Shown here piece by piece: positions 34,801 to 43,091 of a stretch of DNA of 58,303 nucleotides. Made by a program: the position numbers and the translations under genes. The notes beneath the pieces are model-generated. The model was not told the origin of the DNA. It saw only the letters and a program-made list of their open reading frames with translations, and did not search any database. The first letter of the stretch is position 1, and every line of letters starts with the position of its first letter. Source of the stretch: NC2004 sp050874905 (lineage in GTDB: Bacteria; Bacillota; Clostridia; Lachnospirales; Lachnospiraceae); the NCBI GenBank assembly GCA_050874905.1, contig JBNMLP010000018.1, forward strand, positions 1-58,303, read 5' to 3'.

Positions 34801-35497
34801 ATACCTGATCCCATATGGATCACGTATCAAGGTTATGGATGGTCAGATGTTAGAGGCTGGTGACGAACTGACAGAAGGTTCTGTAAATCCACACGACATT
34901 TTGAAGATCAAGAATGTACGTGCCGTACAGGATTATATGTTGCGTGAAGTACAGCGTGTATATCGTCTGCAGGGTGTAGATATCAATGATAAGCATATTG
35001 AGATCATTGTACGTCAGATGCTCAAGAAGATTAAGATTCATGAGAGTGGCGATACCAATTATCTTCCAGGAATGCAGGTTGGCGTCATCGAGTTTAATGA
35101 GACCAACCGTAAGATGGTAGAGCAGGGGCTGGAGCCGGCTGTTGGTGAGCAGGTAATGTTAGGTATTACAAAAGCTTCCTTAGCAACGGATTCCTTCCTG
35201 TCAGCAGCATCCTTCCAGGAGACAACAAAGGTATTGACCGATGCAGCGATCAAAGGTAAGACGGATCCGCTTTACGGAATCAAGGAGAACGTTCTGATCG
35301 GTAAGCTGATTCCAGCAGGTACCGGTATGAAACGTTATCGTTCTGTCAAACTCGATACCGATGTTGATGAGATTGGAATGGACGACGAATTAGATTTCGG
35401 TGATGACTTTGAGCTTACGGATACAGATACAACGGAAGAAATTGTAGAAAATGCAGATGAGCTGGTAACAGCAAATGCAGAAGAGACGGAAGAATAG
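31826..35497 (+). CDS. rpoC: RNA polymerase beta-prime subunit
   Basis: A 1223-residue beta-prime subunit with the N-terminal zinc site (CHCGKYKKVRFKGIVCDKCGVE), the catalytic triad motif NADFDGDQMAVH that holds the active-site Mg2+, the trigger-loop region (ARGSNQQIKQLAGMRGLMADTLG) and the second zinc cluster (CQSHSGVCAKCYG). It starts 14 bases after rpoB behind AAAGGAG. An acidic tail (DDELDFGDDFELTDTDTTEE) matches that of rpoB in style. A terminator follows. Confidence 0.98.
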   Translation: MAEMNQQNEAQLRFDAIKIGLASPEKIREWSRGEVLKPETINYRTLKPERDGLFCERIFGPQKDWECHCGKYKKVRFKGIVCDKCGVEITKASVRRERMGHIELAAPVSHIWYFKGIPSRIALMLDITPKALEKVLYFAAYIVTDPGESNFQKGQVISDEELRLAEDEFGYDAFKAGTGAEAVKLLLSQVDLEAESAALKAKIKESTPQNQVKLIKRLEVVEAFRNSDNKPEWMILDVIPVIPPDLRPMVQLDGGRFATSDLNDLYRRIINRNNRLKKLLELDAPDMIVRNEKRMLQEAVDALIDNGRRGRPVTGPGNRALKSLSEMLKGKQGRFRQNLLGKRVDYSGRSVIVVGPELKIYQCGLPKEMAIELFKPFVMKELVAKKDDVHNIKQAKKKVEKLEDDVWDVLEDVIKEHPVMLNRAPTLHRLGIQAFEPVLVEGKAIKLHPLVCTAYNADFDGDQMAVHLPLSVEAQAECRFLLLSPNNLLKPSDGGPVAVPSQDMVLGIYYLTMDKPGALGEGKFFKSENEAILAYENKVVTLHSKIKVRLKGKDKNGKDITQIVECTVGRLIFNEIIPQDLGYVDRSKDENALVLEIDFHVGKKQLKNILDRCINLHGATATAETLDHIKSLGYKYSTRAAMTVSISDMTVPASKPEILAKAQKQVDDLTKKYRRGLLTEEERYKSVVDTWFKADNQLTDDLINGLDKYNNIFMMADSGARGSNQQIKQLAGMRGLMADTLGRTIELPIKSNFREGLDVLEYFISAHGARKGLSDTALRTADSGYLTRRLVDVSQDIVIREVDCAAGQEELPGMIVEAFMDGKETIETFRDRILGRYAAETINDPETGEMIVKRNHMITPQRADKIIAAGYEKIKIRTILTCQSHSGVCAKCYGANMATGQMVQVGEAVGIIAAQSIGEPGTQLTMRNFHAGGVAGGDDITQGLPRVEELFEARKPKGLAILTEFAGKVEIREVKQKREVVVTNDETGESKAYLIPYGSRIKVMDGQMLEAGDELTEGSVNPHDILKIKNVRAVQDYMLREVQRVYRLQGVDINDKHIEIIVRQMLKKIKIHESGDTNYLPGMQVGVIEFNETNRKMVEQGLEPAVGEQVMLGITKASLATDSFLSAASFQETTKVLTDAAIKGKTDPLYGIKENVLIGKLIPAGTGMKRYRSVKLDTDVDEIGMDDELDFGDDFELTDTDTTEEIVENADELVTANAEETEE

Positions 35498-35511
35498 TCC
35501 AAATGAAAATA

Positions 35512-35549
35512 AAACAGCCCGGAATGTGATCCGGGCAGTTTATTTTTTT
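35512..35549 (+). terminator. Rho-independent terminator after rpoC
   Basis: A seven-bp GC stem (35517-35523 with 35530-35536) with 6-base loop, extended outward by an AAAC/GTTT pairing, followed by seven T residues. Confidence 0.9.
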
Positions 35550-35584
35550 GCAGAAAATGGAGAACATAACAGGAGGTGAAAAGA

Positions 35585-36949
35585 ATGAAAAACAGCATGA
35601 TATATAAAAAGGCACTGACGATCGCGGTTCCTATGATGATCCAGAACGGGATTACCAATATGGTCGGTCTGGTAGACAATTTAATGGTAGGAAGTCTCGG
35701 CACGGAGGCGATGACAGGAGTAGCGATCGTAAACCAGCTATTATTTGTCAATAATCTCGCAATTTTTGGCGGACTGGCAGGACCGGGAATTTATGGGGCG
35801 CAGTATTATGGCAAAGGAGATAAAAAGGGCTTTCAAAGTACGGTCCGGTTCAAATTCTGGATCTGTCTGTTTTGTGTGGCGATAGCTGCACTGCTCTTTG
35901 CGACGCAGGCAGATTGGTTGATCGGTCTTTATTTAAAAGGAGAAAGCCAGTCGCTGGATCGCGCTGCAACGTTGCTTTTTGGAAAAGAATATCTGGCAGT
36001 GATGATCGCTACCCTGATTCCATTTGCAATAACACAGGTATACGCAAGCAGCCTGAGAGAAACCGGGGAAACCATGAAACCAATGGTAGCCGGGATCGTA
36101 TCTGTTTTTGTCGATATTATATTTAACTATGCCCTGATCTTTGGGCATTTTGGATTTCCAAAGCTTGGCGTTGTCGGGGCTGCACTTGCAACAGTGCTTG
36201 CAAGAGTTACAGAGTGCCTGATCGTTGTAGTATGGAGTCATAGGAAACGGAAGAAGCATTTGTTTCTGGTGGGATTATATCAAACTTTCAAAGTCCCGGC
36301 TGCACAGTGTATTCAGATTGGGAAGAAGGGACTTCCTATATTTGCCAACGAATTTTTCTGGGCAAGCTCCATGGCGATACTGACGCAGAATTACTCCATG
36401 AAAGGTCTGAGTGTAGTTGCGGGGATCAATATTTCCAATACGATCTGTAACCTGTTTAATGTATCCTTTATTGCCCTTGGATCATCAGTTGGTGTAATAC
36501 TGGGACAGTATCTTGGTGGACAGGAGTTTGAAAAAGCGAAAAAAGCAAGCCGTGTGCTGATGAATTTTACGGCGGGAGTCAGCCTTTTCTTTGGCCTGCT
36601 GCTGATCTCTATTTCCGGCGTATTTCCGGGCTTTTATGATACGACGGCACAGGTGCAGCATATGGCGAGCAGATTTATTATATGTACGGCGCTGTTTTTC
36701 CCAATACAGGGCTACATCAATGCGATGTATTTTACGCTTCGTTCCGGCGGAAAAACCGTGATCACATTTTTATTTGACAGCGTATTTAACTGTATGATCA
36801 GTGTTCCGGTAGCATTTGTATTGTGCCGGTACACTCCGCTTCCGATTCTGGCGATCTATGCTGTGATACAGGCGCTTGATCTGATCAAGCTGGTGATTGG
36901 AGGCATACTGATCAGAAAAGGAGTCTGGATTTCCAATCTGGTCGAATAA
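35585..36949 (+). CDS. MATE family efflux transporter, inserted between rpoC and rpsL
   Basis: 454 residues with twelve hydrophobic segments and MATE features: ALTIAVPMMIQNGITNMVGLVDNLMVGSLGTEAMTGVAIVNQLLFV, then GPGIYGAQYYGKGDKKGFQ, and in the second half IALGSSVGVILGQYLGGQEFEKAKKASR. A GTG at 35576 overlaps the AGGAGGTGA ribosome site, so the ATG at 35585 is used. It is an antiporter of drugs or metabolites. It stands where many Firmicutes have an L7Ae-like gene (rplGB) between rpoC and rpsL, and no such gene is seen here. It is a different, weakly similar protein from the MATE at 12255. Confidence 0.88.
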   Translation: MKNSMIYKKALTIAVPMMIQNGITNMVGLVDNLMVGSLGTEAMTGVAIVNQLLFVNNLAIFGGLAGPGIYGAQYYGKGDKKGFQSTVRFKFWICLFCVAIAALLFATQADWLIGLYLKGESQSLDRAATLLFGKEYLAVMIATLIPFAITQVYASSLRETGETMKPMVAGIVSVFVDIIFNYALIFGHFGFPKLGVVGAALATVLARVTECLIVVVWSHRKRKKHLFLVGLYQTFKVPAAQCIQIGKKGLPIFANEFFWASSMAILTQNYSMKGLSVVAGINISNTICNLFNVSFIALGSSVGVILGQYLGGQEFEKAKKASRVLMNFTAGVSLFFGLLLISISGVFPGFYDTTAQVQHMASRFIICTALFFPIQGYINAMYFTLRSGGKTVITFLFDSVFNCMISVPVAFVLCRYTPLPILAIYAVIQALDLIKLVIGGILIRKGVWISNLVE

Positions 36950-36997
36950 AAAGCAGGAAAAAATAAAAATTTTATAAGGAAAATGGGGAAATGACAC

Positions 36998-37026
36998 TTG
37001 ACAAGCTAAAACAAAGTGGATAAAAT
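36998..37026 (+). promoter_or_regulatory. SigA promoter of rpsL-rpsG-fusA
   Basis: TTGACA at 36998-37003, a 17-base spacer and TAAAAT at 37021-37026: close to consensus and suited to strong expression. Confidence 0.87.
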
Positions 37027-37034
37027 GGATAAGC

Positions 37035-37053
37035 ATGCGTAGATACTACGCAT
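37035..37053 (+). promoter_or_regulatory. Leader hairpin in the rpsL 5' UTR
   Basis: A perfect 8-bp stem (37035-37042 with 37046-37053) with a 3-base loop near the expected 5' end of the rpsL transcript, 51 bases before the start codon. There is no T tract, so it is not a terminator. It may stabilise the mRNA or bind a regulator. Confidence 0.55.
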
Positions 37054-37104
37054 AGTTTGATTGCAATTTAGCAACCTAGAATTAATATCGCAGGAGGTGA
37101 AATC

Positions 37105-37518
37105 ATGCCAACATTTAACCAGTTAGTTAGAAAAGGAAGACAGACTGTAAGCAAGAAGTCTACTGCACCAGCTTTACAGAAGGGTTACAACTCTTTAAAG
37201 AAAAAGCCAACCGATACTGCAGCTCCACAGAAGAGAGGTGTTTGTACCGCAGTTAAGACAGCTACACCGAAAAAGCCTAACTCAGCGCTTCGTAAGATCG
37301 CCAGAGTACGTCTTTCTAACGGAATCGAAGTAACAAGCTACATTCCAGGTGAGGGTCACAACCTTCAGGAGCATAGCGTTGTTCTGATTCGTGGAGGAAG
37401 AGTAAAGGATTTACCTGGTACCCGTTACCACATCGTTCGTGGAACATTGGATACTGCAGGTGTTGCGAACAGAAAGCAGGCTCGTTCTAAGTACGGTGCT
37501 AAGAGACCTAAAAAATAG
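37105..37518 (+). CDS. rpsL: 30S ribosomal protein S12
   Basis: 137 residues: MPTFNQLVRKGRQTVSKKSTAPAL, RGVCTAVKTATPKKPNSALRKIARVRL and GRVKDLPGTRYHIVRGTLDTAGV. The lysines of the PKKPNSALRK and RVKDLPG motifs, the positions hit in streptomycin resistance, are unchanged. It is part of the decoding centre. AGGAGGTGA precedes the ATG. It heads the str operon. Confidence 0.98.
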   Translation: MPTFNQLVRKGRQTVSKKSTAPALQKGYNSLKKKPTDTAAPQKRGVCTAVKTATPKKPNSALRKIARVRLSNGIEVTSYIPGEGHNLQEHSVVLIRGGRVKDLPGTRYHIVRGTLDTAGVANRKQARSKYGAKRPKK

Positions 37519-37525
37519 GCCTTAG

Positions 37526-37608
37526 AACGTTATAACGACCAACAGTTTGTACAAGTGCTGGAGAAAGCGATATTACCCTGTATAGGTTGCAGGATATAAA
37601 GTAACGTT
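37526..37608 (+). promoter_or_regulatory. Structured rpsL-rpsG intergenic leader (candidate S7 regulatory RNA)
   Basis: The 156-base gap between rpsL and rpsG can be closed by AACGTTA (37526-37532) with TAACGTT (37602-37608), enclosing a smaller CCTG/CAGG hairpin (about 37577-37593). In E. coli, S7 binds the rpsL-rpsG intercistronic mRNA. Whether this fold does the same is unknown. No terminator or promoter is evident in the gap. Confidence 0.4.
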
Positions 37609-37674
37609 TTTACCCGCACGAACGGCCAAAAGCCGAGTACCGAAGAATTAATTATTATTAAGGAGGGAAGAACC

Positions 37675-38145
37675 GTGCCACGTAAAGGACATATTGCAAA
37701 GAGAGAAGTTTTAGCGGATCCGATTTACAAGAATACCGTGGTTACCAAACTTATCAATAACATTATGTTAGATGGTAAGAAAGGTGTAGCGCAGAAGATC
37801 GTATACGGCGCATTTGATCGTATTGCTGAAGAGACTGGCAAAGAGGCAATGGAAGTATTTACAGAAGCCATGAACAACATTATGCCGGAATTAGAGGTAA
37901 AAGCCCGTCGTATCGGTGGAGCAACCTACCAGGTACCAATCGAGGTTCGTGCAGACAGACGTCAGGCATTAGCACTTCGCTGGCTGACATTCTTTTCACG
38001 TAAAAGAAGTGAGAAGACAATGGAAGAGCGTTTAGCGAAAGAGATCTTAGATGCATCAAACAACACTGGCGCTGCTGTTAAGAGAAAAGAAGACATGCAT
38101 AAGATGGCAGAGGCTAATAAGGCATTTGCTCATTACAGATTCTAG
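37675..38145 (+). CDS. rpsG: 30S ribosomal protein S7
   Basis: 156 residues from GTG (MPRKGHIAKREVLADPIYKNTVVTKLINNIMLDGKKGVAQKIVYGAFDRI), with the beta-hairpin VKARRIGGATYQVPIEV and the C-terminal KRKEDMHKMAEANKAFAHYRF. It is the primary 16S rRNA binder of the 30S head. AAGGAGGG precedes the GTG. fusA starts 18 bases on. Confidence 0.98.
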   Translation: MPRKGHIAKREVLADPIYKNTVVTKLINNIMLDGKKGVAQKIVYGAFDRIAEETGKEAMEVFTEAMNNIMPELEVKARRIGGATYQVPIEVRADRRQALALRWLTFFSRKRSEKTMEERLAKEILDASNNTGAAVKRKEDMHKMAEANKAFAHYRF

Positions 38146-38163
38146 TAGAAGGAGGAAAAAATC

Positions 38164-40281
38164 TTGGCTGGAAGAGAATATCCATTAGATAGAACCAGAA
38201 ATATTGGTATTATGGCGCATATCGATGCTGGTAAGACCACATTGACAGAGCGTATCCTCTATTATACTGGTGTAAACTATAAGATTGGTGAGACTCATGA
38301 CGGTGCTTCTACCATGGACTGGATGGAGCAGGAGCAGGAGAGAGGTATTACAATTACTTCTGCCGCAACTACTTGCCACTGGACACTGGAAGACCATCAT
38401 AAGAAAAAAGATGGTGCATTAGAGCATCGTATCAACATCATTGATACTCCGGGCCACGTTGACTTCACAGTAGAGGTTGAGCGTTCGCTTCGTGTATTAG
38501 ATGGTGCAGTAGGTGCGTTCGATGCAAAAGCAGGTGTTGAGCCTCAGTCAGAGAACGTATGGCGTCAGGCTGACACATACAACGTACCACGTATGGCATT
38601 TATCAACAAGATGGATAAGATGGGTGCAGATTTCTTCATGTCTGTACAGACCATTATTGACCGTCTTGGTAAGAATGCAATTCCAGTACAGATCCCTATC
38701 GGTAAGGAAGATGACTTTGCCGGACTGATCGATCTGTTCGAGATGGATGCATACTATTATAAAGATGACAAAGGTGAGGATATCGAGATTACAGAGATTC
38801 CGGATGACTTAAAGGATCTTGCACAGGAATGGCATGAGAACTTAGTGGAGAAGATCTGTGAGATGGATGACGACCTTATGATGATGTATCTGGAAGGAGA
38901 GGAGCCATCTGTAGATCAGATGAAGGCTGTTCTTCGTAAGGCTACCATCGCTTGTGAAGCAGTTCCTGTATATTGTGGATCTGCATACAAGAACAAAGGT
39001 GTTCAGAAGATGTTAGATGGTGTGATTGAATATATGCCAGCACCAACTGATATCCCTGACATTACCGGTACTGATGAGGATGGTAACGAGGTAACTCGTA
39101 AGTCTTCTGATGATGAGCCATTTGCAGCATTAGCATTCAAGATCATGACTGACCCATTCGTAGGTAAGTTAGCATTCTTCCGTGTATATTCCGGAACATT
39201 GAATTCAGGATCTTATGTATTAAATGCAACAAAAGGAAAGAAAGAGCGTGTAGGACGTATCGTTCAGATGCACGCAAACAAACGTACAGAGATTGACAAG
39301 GTATACGCTGGAGATATCGCAGCAGCTGTAGGTTTCAAGACTACAACAACAGGTGATACCATCTGTGATGAGCAGCATCCGGTTATCCTTGAGTCTATGG
39401 AATTCCCTGAGCCGGTTATTGAGCTTGCAATCGAGCCAAAAACAAAGAACGATCAGGGTAAGATGGGTGAGGCTTTAGCAAAATTAGCAGAAGAGGATCC
39501 TACATTCCGTGCGCATACCGATCAGGAGACTGGTCAGACGATTATCGCAGGTATGGGTGAGCTCCACTTAGACGTTATCGTAGATCGTCTGCTTCGTGAG
39601 TTCAAGGTAGAGGCAAATGTTGGTGCTCCTCAGGTAGCATACAAAGAGACCTTTACAAAAGCTGTTGATATTGATAGTAAATATGCAAAACAGTCAGGTG
39701 GTCGTGGTCAGTACGGTCACTGTAAAGTGAAATTCGAGCCAATGGATCCGAACGGAGAAGAGACATTCAAGTTCGAATCTACCGTTGTTGGTGGTGCGAT
39801 TCCAAAAGAATACATCCCAGCAGTTGGAGAAGGTATCGAAGAGGCAGCACAGGCTGGTATCCTTGCTGGATTCCCAGTACTTGGTGTATATGCCAATGTA
39901 TATGATGGTTCTTACCATGAGGTCGATTCTTCCGAGATGGCATTCCACATTGCCGGATCTATGGCATTCAAGGATGCAATGAAGAAGGGTGATCCTGTAT
40001 TATTAGAGCCGATCATGAAAGTGGAAGTAACAATGCCAGAGGAATACATGGGTGACGTTATCGGAAGTCTGAATGCAAAGCGTGGTCAGATCGAAGGTAT
40101 GGACGACATCGGTGGTGGTAAGATCGTAAGAGCTTACGTTCCATTATCCGAGATGTTTGGTTACTCTACCGAACTTCGTTCCAGCACACAGGGCCGTGGT
40201 AATTACTCCATGTTCTTTGAGAGATATGAGCAGGTTCCAAAATCTGTTCAGGAAAAGATTATTGCAAACCATAGCAAATAA
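38164..40281 (+). CDS. fusA: Elongation factor G
   Basis: A 705-residue translocation GTPase with all five domains. G1 is IMAHIDAGKTTLTERILYYTG, G2 is the RGITI region, G3 DTPGHVDF and G4 NKMD. The C-terminal RGQIEGMDDIGGGKIVRAYVPLSEMFGYSTELRSSTQGRGNY belongs to domains IV/V. The start is a rare TTG, fixed by GAAGGAGG upstream and by the conserved AGREYPLDRTRNIGIMAHIDAGK. It is co-transcribed with rpsL-rpsG. Confidence 0.97.
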   Translation: MAGREYPLDRTRNIGIMAHIDAGKTTLTERILYYTGVNYKIGETHDGASTMDWMEQEQERGITITSAATTCHWTLEDHHKKKDGALEHRINIIDTPGHVDFTVEVERSLRVLDGAVGAFDAKAGVEPQSENVWRQADTYNVPRMAFINKMDKMGADFFMSVQTIIDRLGKNAIPVQIPIGKEDDFAGLIDLFEMDAYYYKDDKGEDIEITEIPDDLKDLAQEWHENLVEKICEMDDDLMMMYLEGEEPSVDQMKAVLRKATIACEAVPVYCGSAYKNKGVQKMLDGVIEYMPAPTDIPDITGTDEDGNEVTRKSSDDEPFAALAFKIMTDPFVGKLAFFRVYSGTLNSGSYVLNATKGKKERVGRIVQMHANKRTEIDKVYAGDIAAAVGFKTTTTGDTICDEQHPVILESMEFPEPVIELAIEPKTKNDQGKMGEALAKLAEEDPTFRAHTDQETGQTIIAGMGELHLDVIVDRLLREFKVEANVGAPQVAYKETFTKAVDIDSKYAKQSGGRGQYGHCKVKFEPMDPNGEETFKFESTVVGGAIPKEYIPAVGEGIEEAAQAGILAGFPVLGVYANVYDGSYHEVDSSEMAFHIAGSMAFKDAMKKGDPVLLEPIMKVEVTMPEEYMGDVIGSLNAKRGQIEGMDDIGGGKIVRAYVPLSEMFGYSTELRSSTQGRGNYSMFFERYEQVPKSVQEKIIANHSK

Positions 40282-40315
40282 TCAAATGGGACTGGTATAA
40301 TCCTTTGAAATATAC

Positions 40316-40344
40316 TTGAAATATTGAAAAAAATATACTATAAT
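40316..40344 (+). promoter_or_regulatory. SigA promoter of tuf
   Basis: TTGAAA at 40316-40321, a 17-base spacer and a perfect TATAAT at 40339-40344. A second TATAAT with a TGG extension lies at 40296-40301, without a clear -35. Confidence 0.85.
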
Positions 40345-40345
40345 T

Positions 40346-40407
40346 CTAACTAATCGTGGGTGTATCCCATGCCTTTCGGGTACCAGCCAGGCTGGTACAT
40401 TAGTTAG
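40346..40407 (+). promoter_or_regulatory. Structured tuf leader: three-way-junction-like inverted repeats
   Basis: Three nested perfect or near-perfect pairings are visible: an outer 9-bp helix (40346-40354 with 40399-40407), a 6-bp hairpin (40355-40360 with 40366-40371, one G-U), and an 8-bp hairpin (40380-40387 with 40391-40398). There is no T tract, so it is not a terminator. The outer left arm overlaps the predicted start site of the proximal promoter. It would be fully transcribed only from the upstream -10 at 40296, or may act as DNA. Confidence 0.6.
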
Positions 40408-40461
40408 GGTATCATTTATAAGACTGCCCGGATGGGCCCATTAAAAGGAGGATTTTTAAAA

Positions 40462-41649
40462 ATGTCTAAGGAAAAGTTTAATCGTAGCAAACCGCATTGT
40501 AACATTGGTACCATCGGTCACGTAGATCATGGTAAAACTACTTTAACAGCAGCAATTACAAAAGTATTAGCTGCACGTGTAGATGGTAATACAGCTGAGA
40601 ACTTTGAGGATATCGATAAGGCTCCAGAGGAGAGAGAGCGTGGTATCACTATCTCTACAGCTCACGTTGAGTATCAGACAGCTAAGAGACATTACGCACA
40701 CGTTGACTGTCCAGGCCATGCCGATTATGTAAAGAACATGATCACTGGTGCTGCTCAGATGGATGGTGCTATCTTAGTAGTAGCTGCAACTGACGGTGTT
40801 ATGGCACAGACCAAAGAGCACATCTTACTGTCTCGTCAGGTAGGTGTACCTTACATCGTTGTATTCTTAAATAAGTGCGATATGGTTGACGACGAAGAGT
40901 TGATCGAATTAGTAGAGATGGAAGTAACAGAGCAGTTAGAGGAGTATGGTTTCACTGATTGCCCAATCATCAAGGGTTCTGCATTAAAGGCTTTAGAGGA
41001 TCCAAACGGCGAGTGGGGAGACAAGATCATGGAATTAATGGATACTGTAGATTCTTACATTCCAGATCCTCAGCGTGCTACTGATCAGCCATTCTTAATG
41101 CCTGTAGAGGACGTATTCACAATTACTGGTCGTGGTACTGTTGCTACTGGTAGAGTAGAGCGTGGTACTCTTCACCTGAACGAGGAAGTTGAAATCGTTG
41201 GTGTTAAGGAAGAGACTCAGAAGACTGTTGTAACTGGTATCGAGATGTTCCGTAAGTTATTAGACGAGGCTCAGGCTGGTGATAACATCGGTGCATTACT
41301 TCGTGGTATTCAGAGAACAGATATCGTTCGTGGACAGGTTTTAGCAGCTCCTGGAACTGTTACTTGCCACAAGAAGTTTACTGCTCAGGTTTACGTTTTA
41401 ACTAAGGACGAGGGTGGACGTCATACTCCATTCTTCAACAACTACCGTCCACAGTTCTATTTCCGTACAACTGATGTAACTGGTGTTTGCGAGTTACCTG
41501 CAGGTACAGAGATGTGTATGCCTGGTGATAACGTTGAGATGACTATCGAGTTAATTCACCCAGTAGCTATGGAGCAGGGTCTTACATTTGCTATCCGTGA
41601 GGGTGGACGTACTGTAGGATCTGGACGTGTTGCTACAATCATCGAGTAA
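40462..41649 (+). CDS. tuf: Elongation factor Tu
   Basis: A 395-residue GTPase that delivers aminoacyl-tRNA. G1 is IGHVDHGKTTLTAAI, the switch I region RGITISTAHVEYQT, G3 DCPGHADY and G4 NKCDMVD; domains II and III are complete, ending in GGRTVGSGRVATIIE. The frame opens at 40432 but the ATG at 40462, after AAGGAGG, gives the conserved SKEKFNRSKPHCNIGTIGHVDHGK. Codon use is strongly biased, as expected for one of the most abundant proteins. It has its own promoter and terminator. Confidence 0.98.
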   Translation: MSKEKFNRSKPHCNIGTIGHVDHGKTTLTAAITKVLAARVDGNTAENFEDIDKAPEERERGITISTAHVEYQTAKRHYAHVDCPGHADYVKNMITGAAQMDGAILVVAATDGVMAQTKEHILLSRQVGVPYIVVFLNKCDMVDDEELIELVEMEVTEQLEEYGFTDCPIIKGSALKALEDPNGEWGDKIMELMDTVDSYIPDPQRATDQPFLMPVEDVFTITGRGTVATGRVERGTLHLNEEVEIVGVKEETQKTVVTGIEMFRKLLDEAQAGDNIGALLRGIQRTDIVRGQVLAAPGTVTCHKKFTAQVYVLTKDEGGRHTPFFNNYRPQFYFRTTDVTGVCELPAGTEMCMPGDNVEMTIELIHPVAMEQGLTFAIREGGRTVGSGRVATIIE

Positions 41650-41685
41650 TCTTTTCATAAGATAATTCAATAATATAGTGAATTC

Positions 41686-41722
41686 AAGGCTTTCAAAGGT
41701 TTATCTTTTGAAAGCCTTTTTT
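41686..41722 (+). terminator. Rho-independent terminator after tuf
   Basis: A perfect 12-bp stem (41686-41697 with 41707-41718), loop of 9 bases, and T tract to 41722. It ends the translation gene cluster. Confidence 0.92.
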
Positions 41723-41806
41723 CATGGGAATTAATGTGAATCATATGTGAGGCATAAGAAGATATCAGATTGCATTTTGAAAAATACACACAGTTTTAAA
41801 ATAATA

Positions 41807-41815
41807 TGCTATACT
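41807..41815 (+). promoter_or_regulatory. Extended -10 promoter of the first diguanylate cyclase
   Basis: TGCTATACT (TGn plus TATACT) at 41807-41815, 68 bases before the start, in an AT-rich stretch. No good -35 is visible. Confidence 0.5.
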
Positions 41816-41882
41816 ATATAAAATGATGTCGTTATTTATTGGGCTTTGTCAAAGTAGTGAATAAGTATCGAGGGGAGAAGCG

Positions 41883-43043
41883 ATGAAGGGTCAAATCAAT
41901 CTTGCGGAAATTTTTATAATCAATTGTTCCGGTATCTGTTGTCTGATTTTTTTGATTGGAGCCAGATTTTCAAATAAATTTGGAAAAAGGGTTGGAGAAT
42001 ATCTTTTTAATTCTATGATTGGTGTTGCAATAATGGCACTTTTGTTGGAAATGCTTTCGTTTGCTGTAGATGGTATACCTGGGAAGCTTATTTGTATTGT
42101 GCAATATGCTTCCAATGCAATTTTGCTCCCTGCAACAACATTGATGGGATATCTGTGGTGTCTATTTGTAGATTTCAAGATTTTTCACAATATAAAAAGA
42201 ATACACCGAATTGCGTGGACTCTGGTAATACCTGTTGTGTTTGCTTATATTCTTGCGTTGTTAGATTGCTTTGCAAAAACAGGGGTTTTATTTTCAATAT
42301 TAAGGAACAATGTATATGTCAGAGGGCATTCAGGCTGGCTGAATTATATGACCATGGCATTTTACTATTTATACAGCATTGCTATCGTATATCTGGCAAA
42401 GCACAAAGGAAGCCAGATTCATTTCTTCCCAGTGTATACTTATGTACTTCCATGTATCATTGGCACAATCGTGCAGGGAATGCATTATGGGGTTACCGCT
42501 GGCTGGTTTGCGGTGGCAATCGCACTGTTATTTGTGGAAATGCAGCTACAAAAGGAAGAATCTTTTGTGGATGAATTATCTGGACTGTACAATCGAAAAT
42601 ATCTGGAATTTTTCTATAATCAGATGCAGTTGAAAAAGGATCTGCAGGCATTTGGTATTATGATCGATATTAACCTCTTTAAAAAGATCAATGACACATA
42701 TGGTCATACCGTTGGGGATGATGCGATCCGTACAACGGCTAAATTGCTTTCTGGGTGGACAGAAATTTCAGACACTGTGATACGATTTGCCGGGGATGAA
42801 TTTATCATTATTTGTACCAATAAAACAGAGCAGGATGTCACACGACTGATAAAAGAGATAAGGAAGAAACTGACAGAGTATAACCAGACGAAGCGAAAGC
42901 CATATGAGCTATCCTTGGCTATGGGATATGCCCAATATCTGCCTGCATATACGAATCTGGATGAATTTTTACGGGATATGGATCAGAAAATGTACCAAGA
43001 TAAAGATCTTTTCCGTAAGGAAATGCAAAAGCAGGAACGCTGA
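41883..43043 (+). CDS. Membrane diguanylate cyclase (A-GGDEF variant)
   Basis: 386 residues. Residues 1-220 contain six or seven hydrophobic helices, a membrane sensor of the 7TM type. Residues 225-385 are a GGDEF domain: DELSGLYNRKYLEFF, MIDINLFKKINDTYGHTVGDDAI and IRFAGDEFIII, with the signature AGDEF at 303-307. Ala in the first position is compatible with cyclase activity in other proteins. The inhibitory I-site (RxxD five residues upstream) is absent: the tetrad is EISD. It would synthesise c-di-GMP from two GTP in response to a membrane or extracellular cue. A 73-81 residue protein gene follows immediately. Confidence 0.85.
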   Translation: MKGQINLAEIFIINCSGICCLIFLIGARFSNKFGKRVGEYLFNSMIGVAIMALLLEMLSFAVDGIPGKLICIVQYASNAILLPATTLMGYLWCLFVDFKIFHNIKRIHRIAWTLVIPVVFAYILALLDCFAKTGVLFSILRNNVYVRGHSGWLNYMTMAFYYLYSIAIVYLAKHKGSQIHFFPVYTYVLPCIIGTIVQGMHYGVTAGWFAVAIALLFVEMQLQKEESFVDELSGLYNRKYLEFFYNQMQLKKDLQAFGIMIDINLFKKINDTYGHTVGDDAIRTTAKLLSGWTEISDTVIRFAGDEFIIICTNKTEQDVTRLIKEIRKKLTEYNQTKRKPYELSLAMGYAQYLPAYTNLDEFLRDMDQKMYQDKDLFRKEMQKQER

Positions 43044-43091
43044 GAATGGTTTTGGAGTGAGGATTAGATGATAAAAAAACAAGGTGACAGG

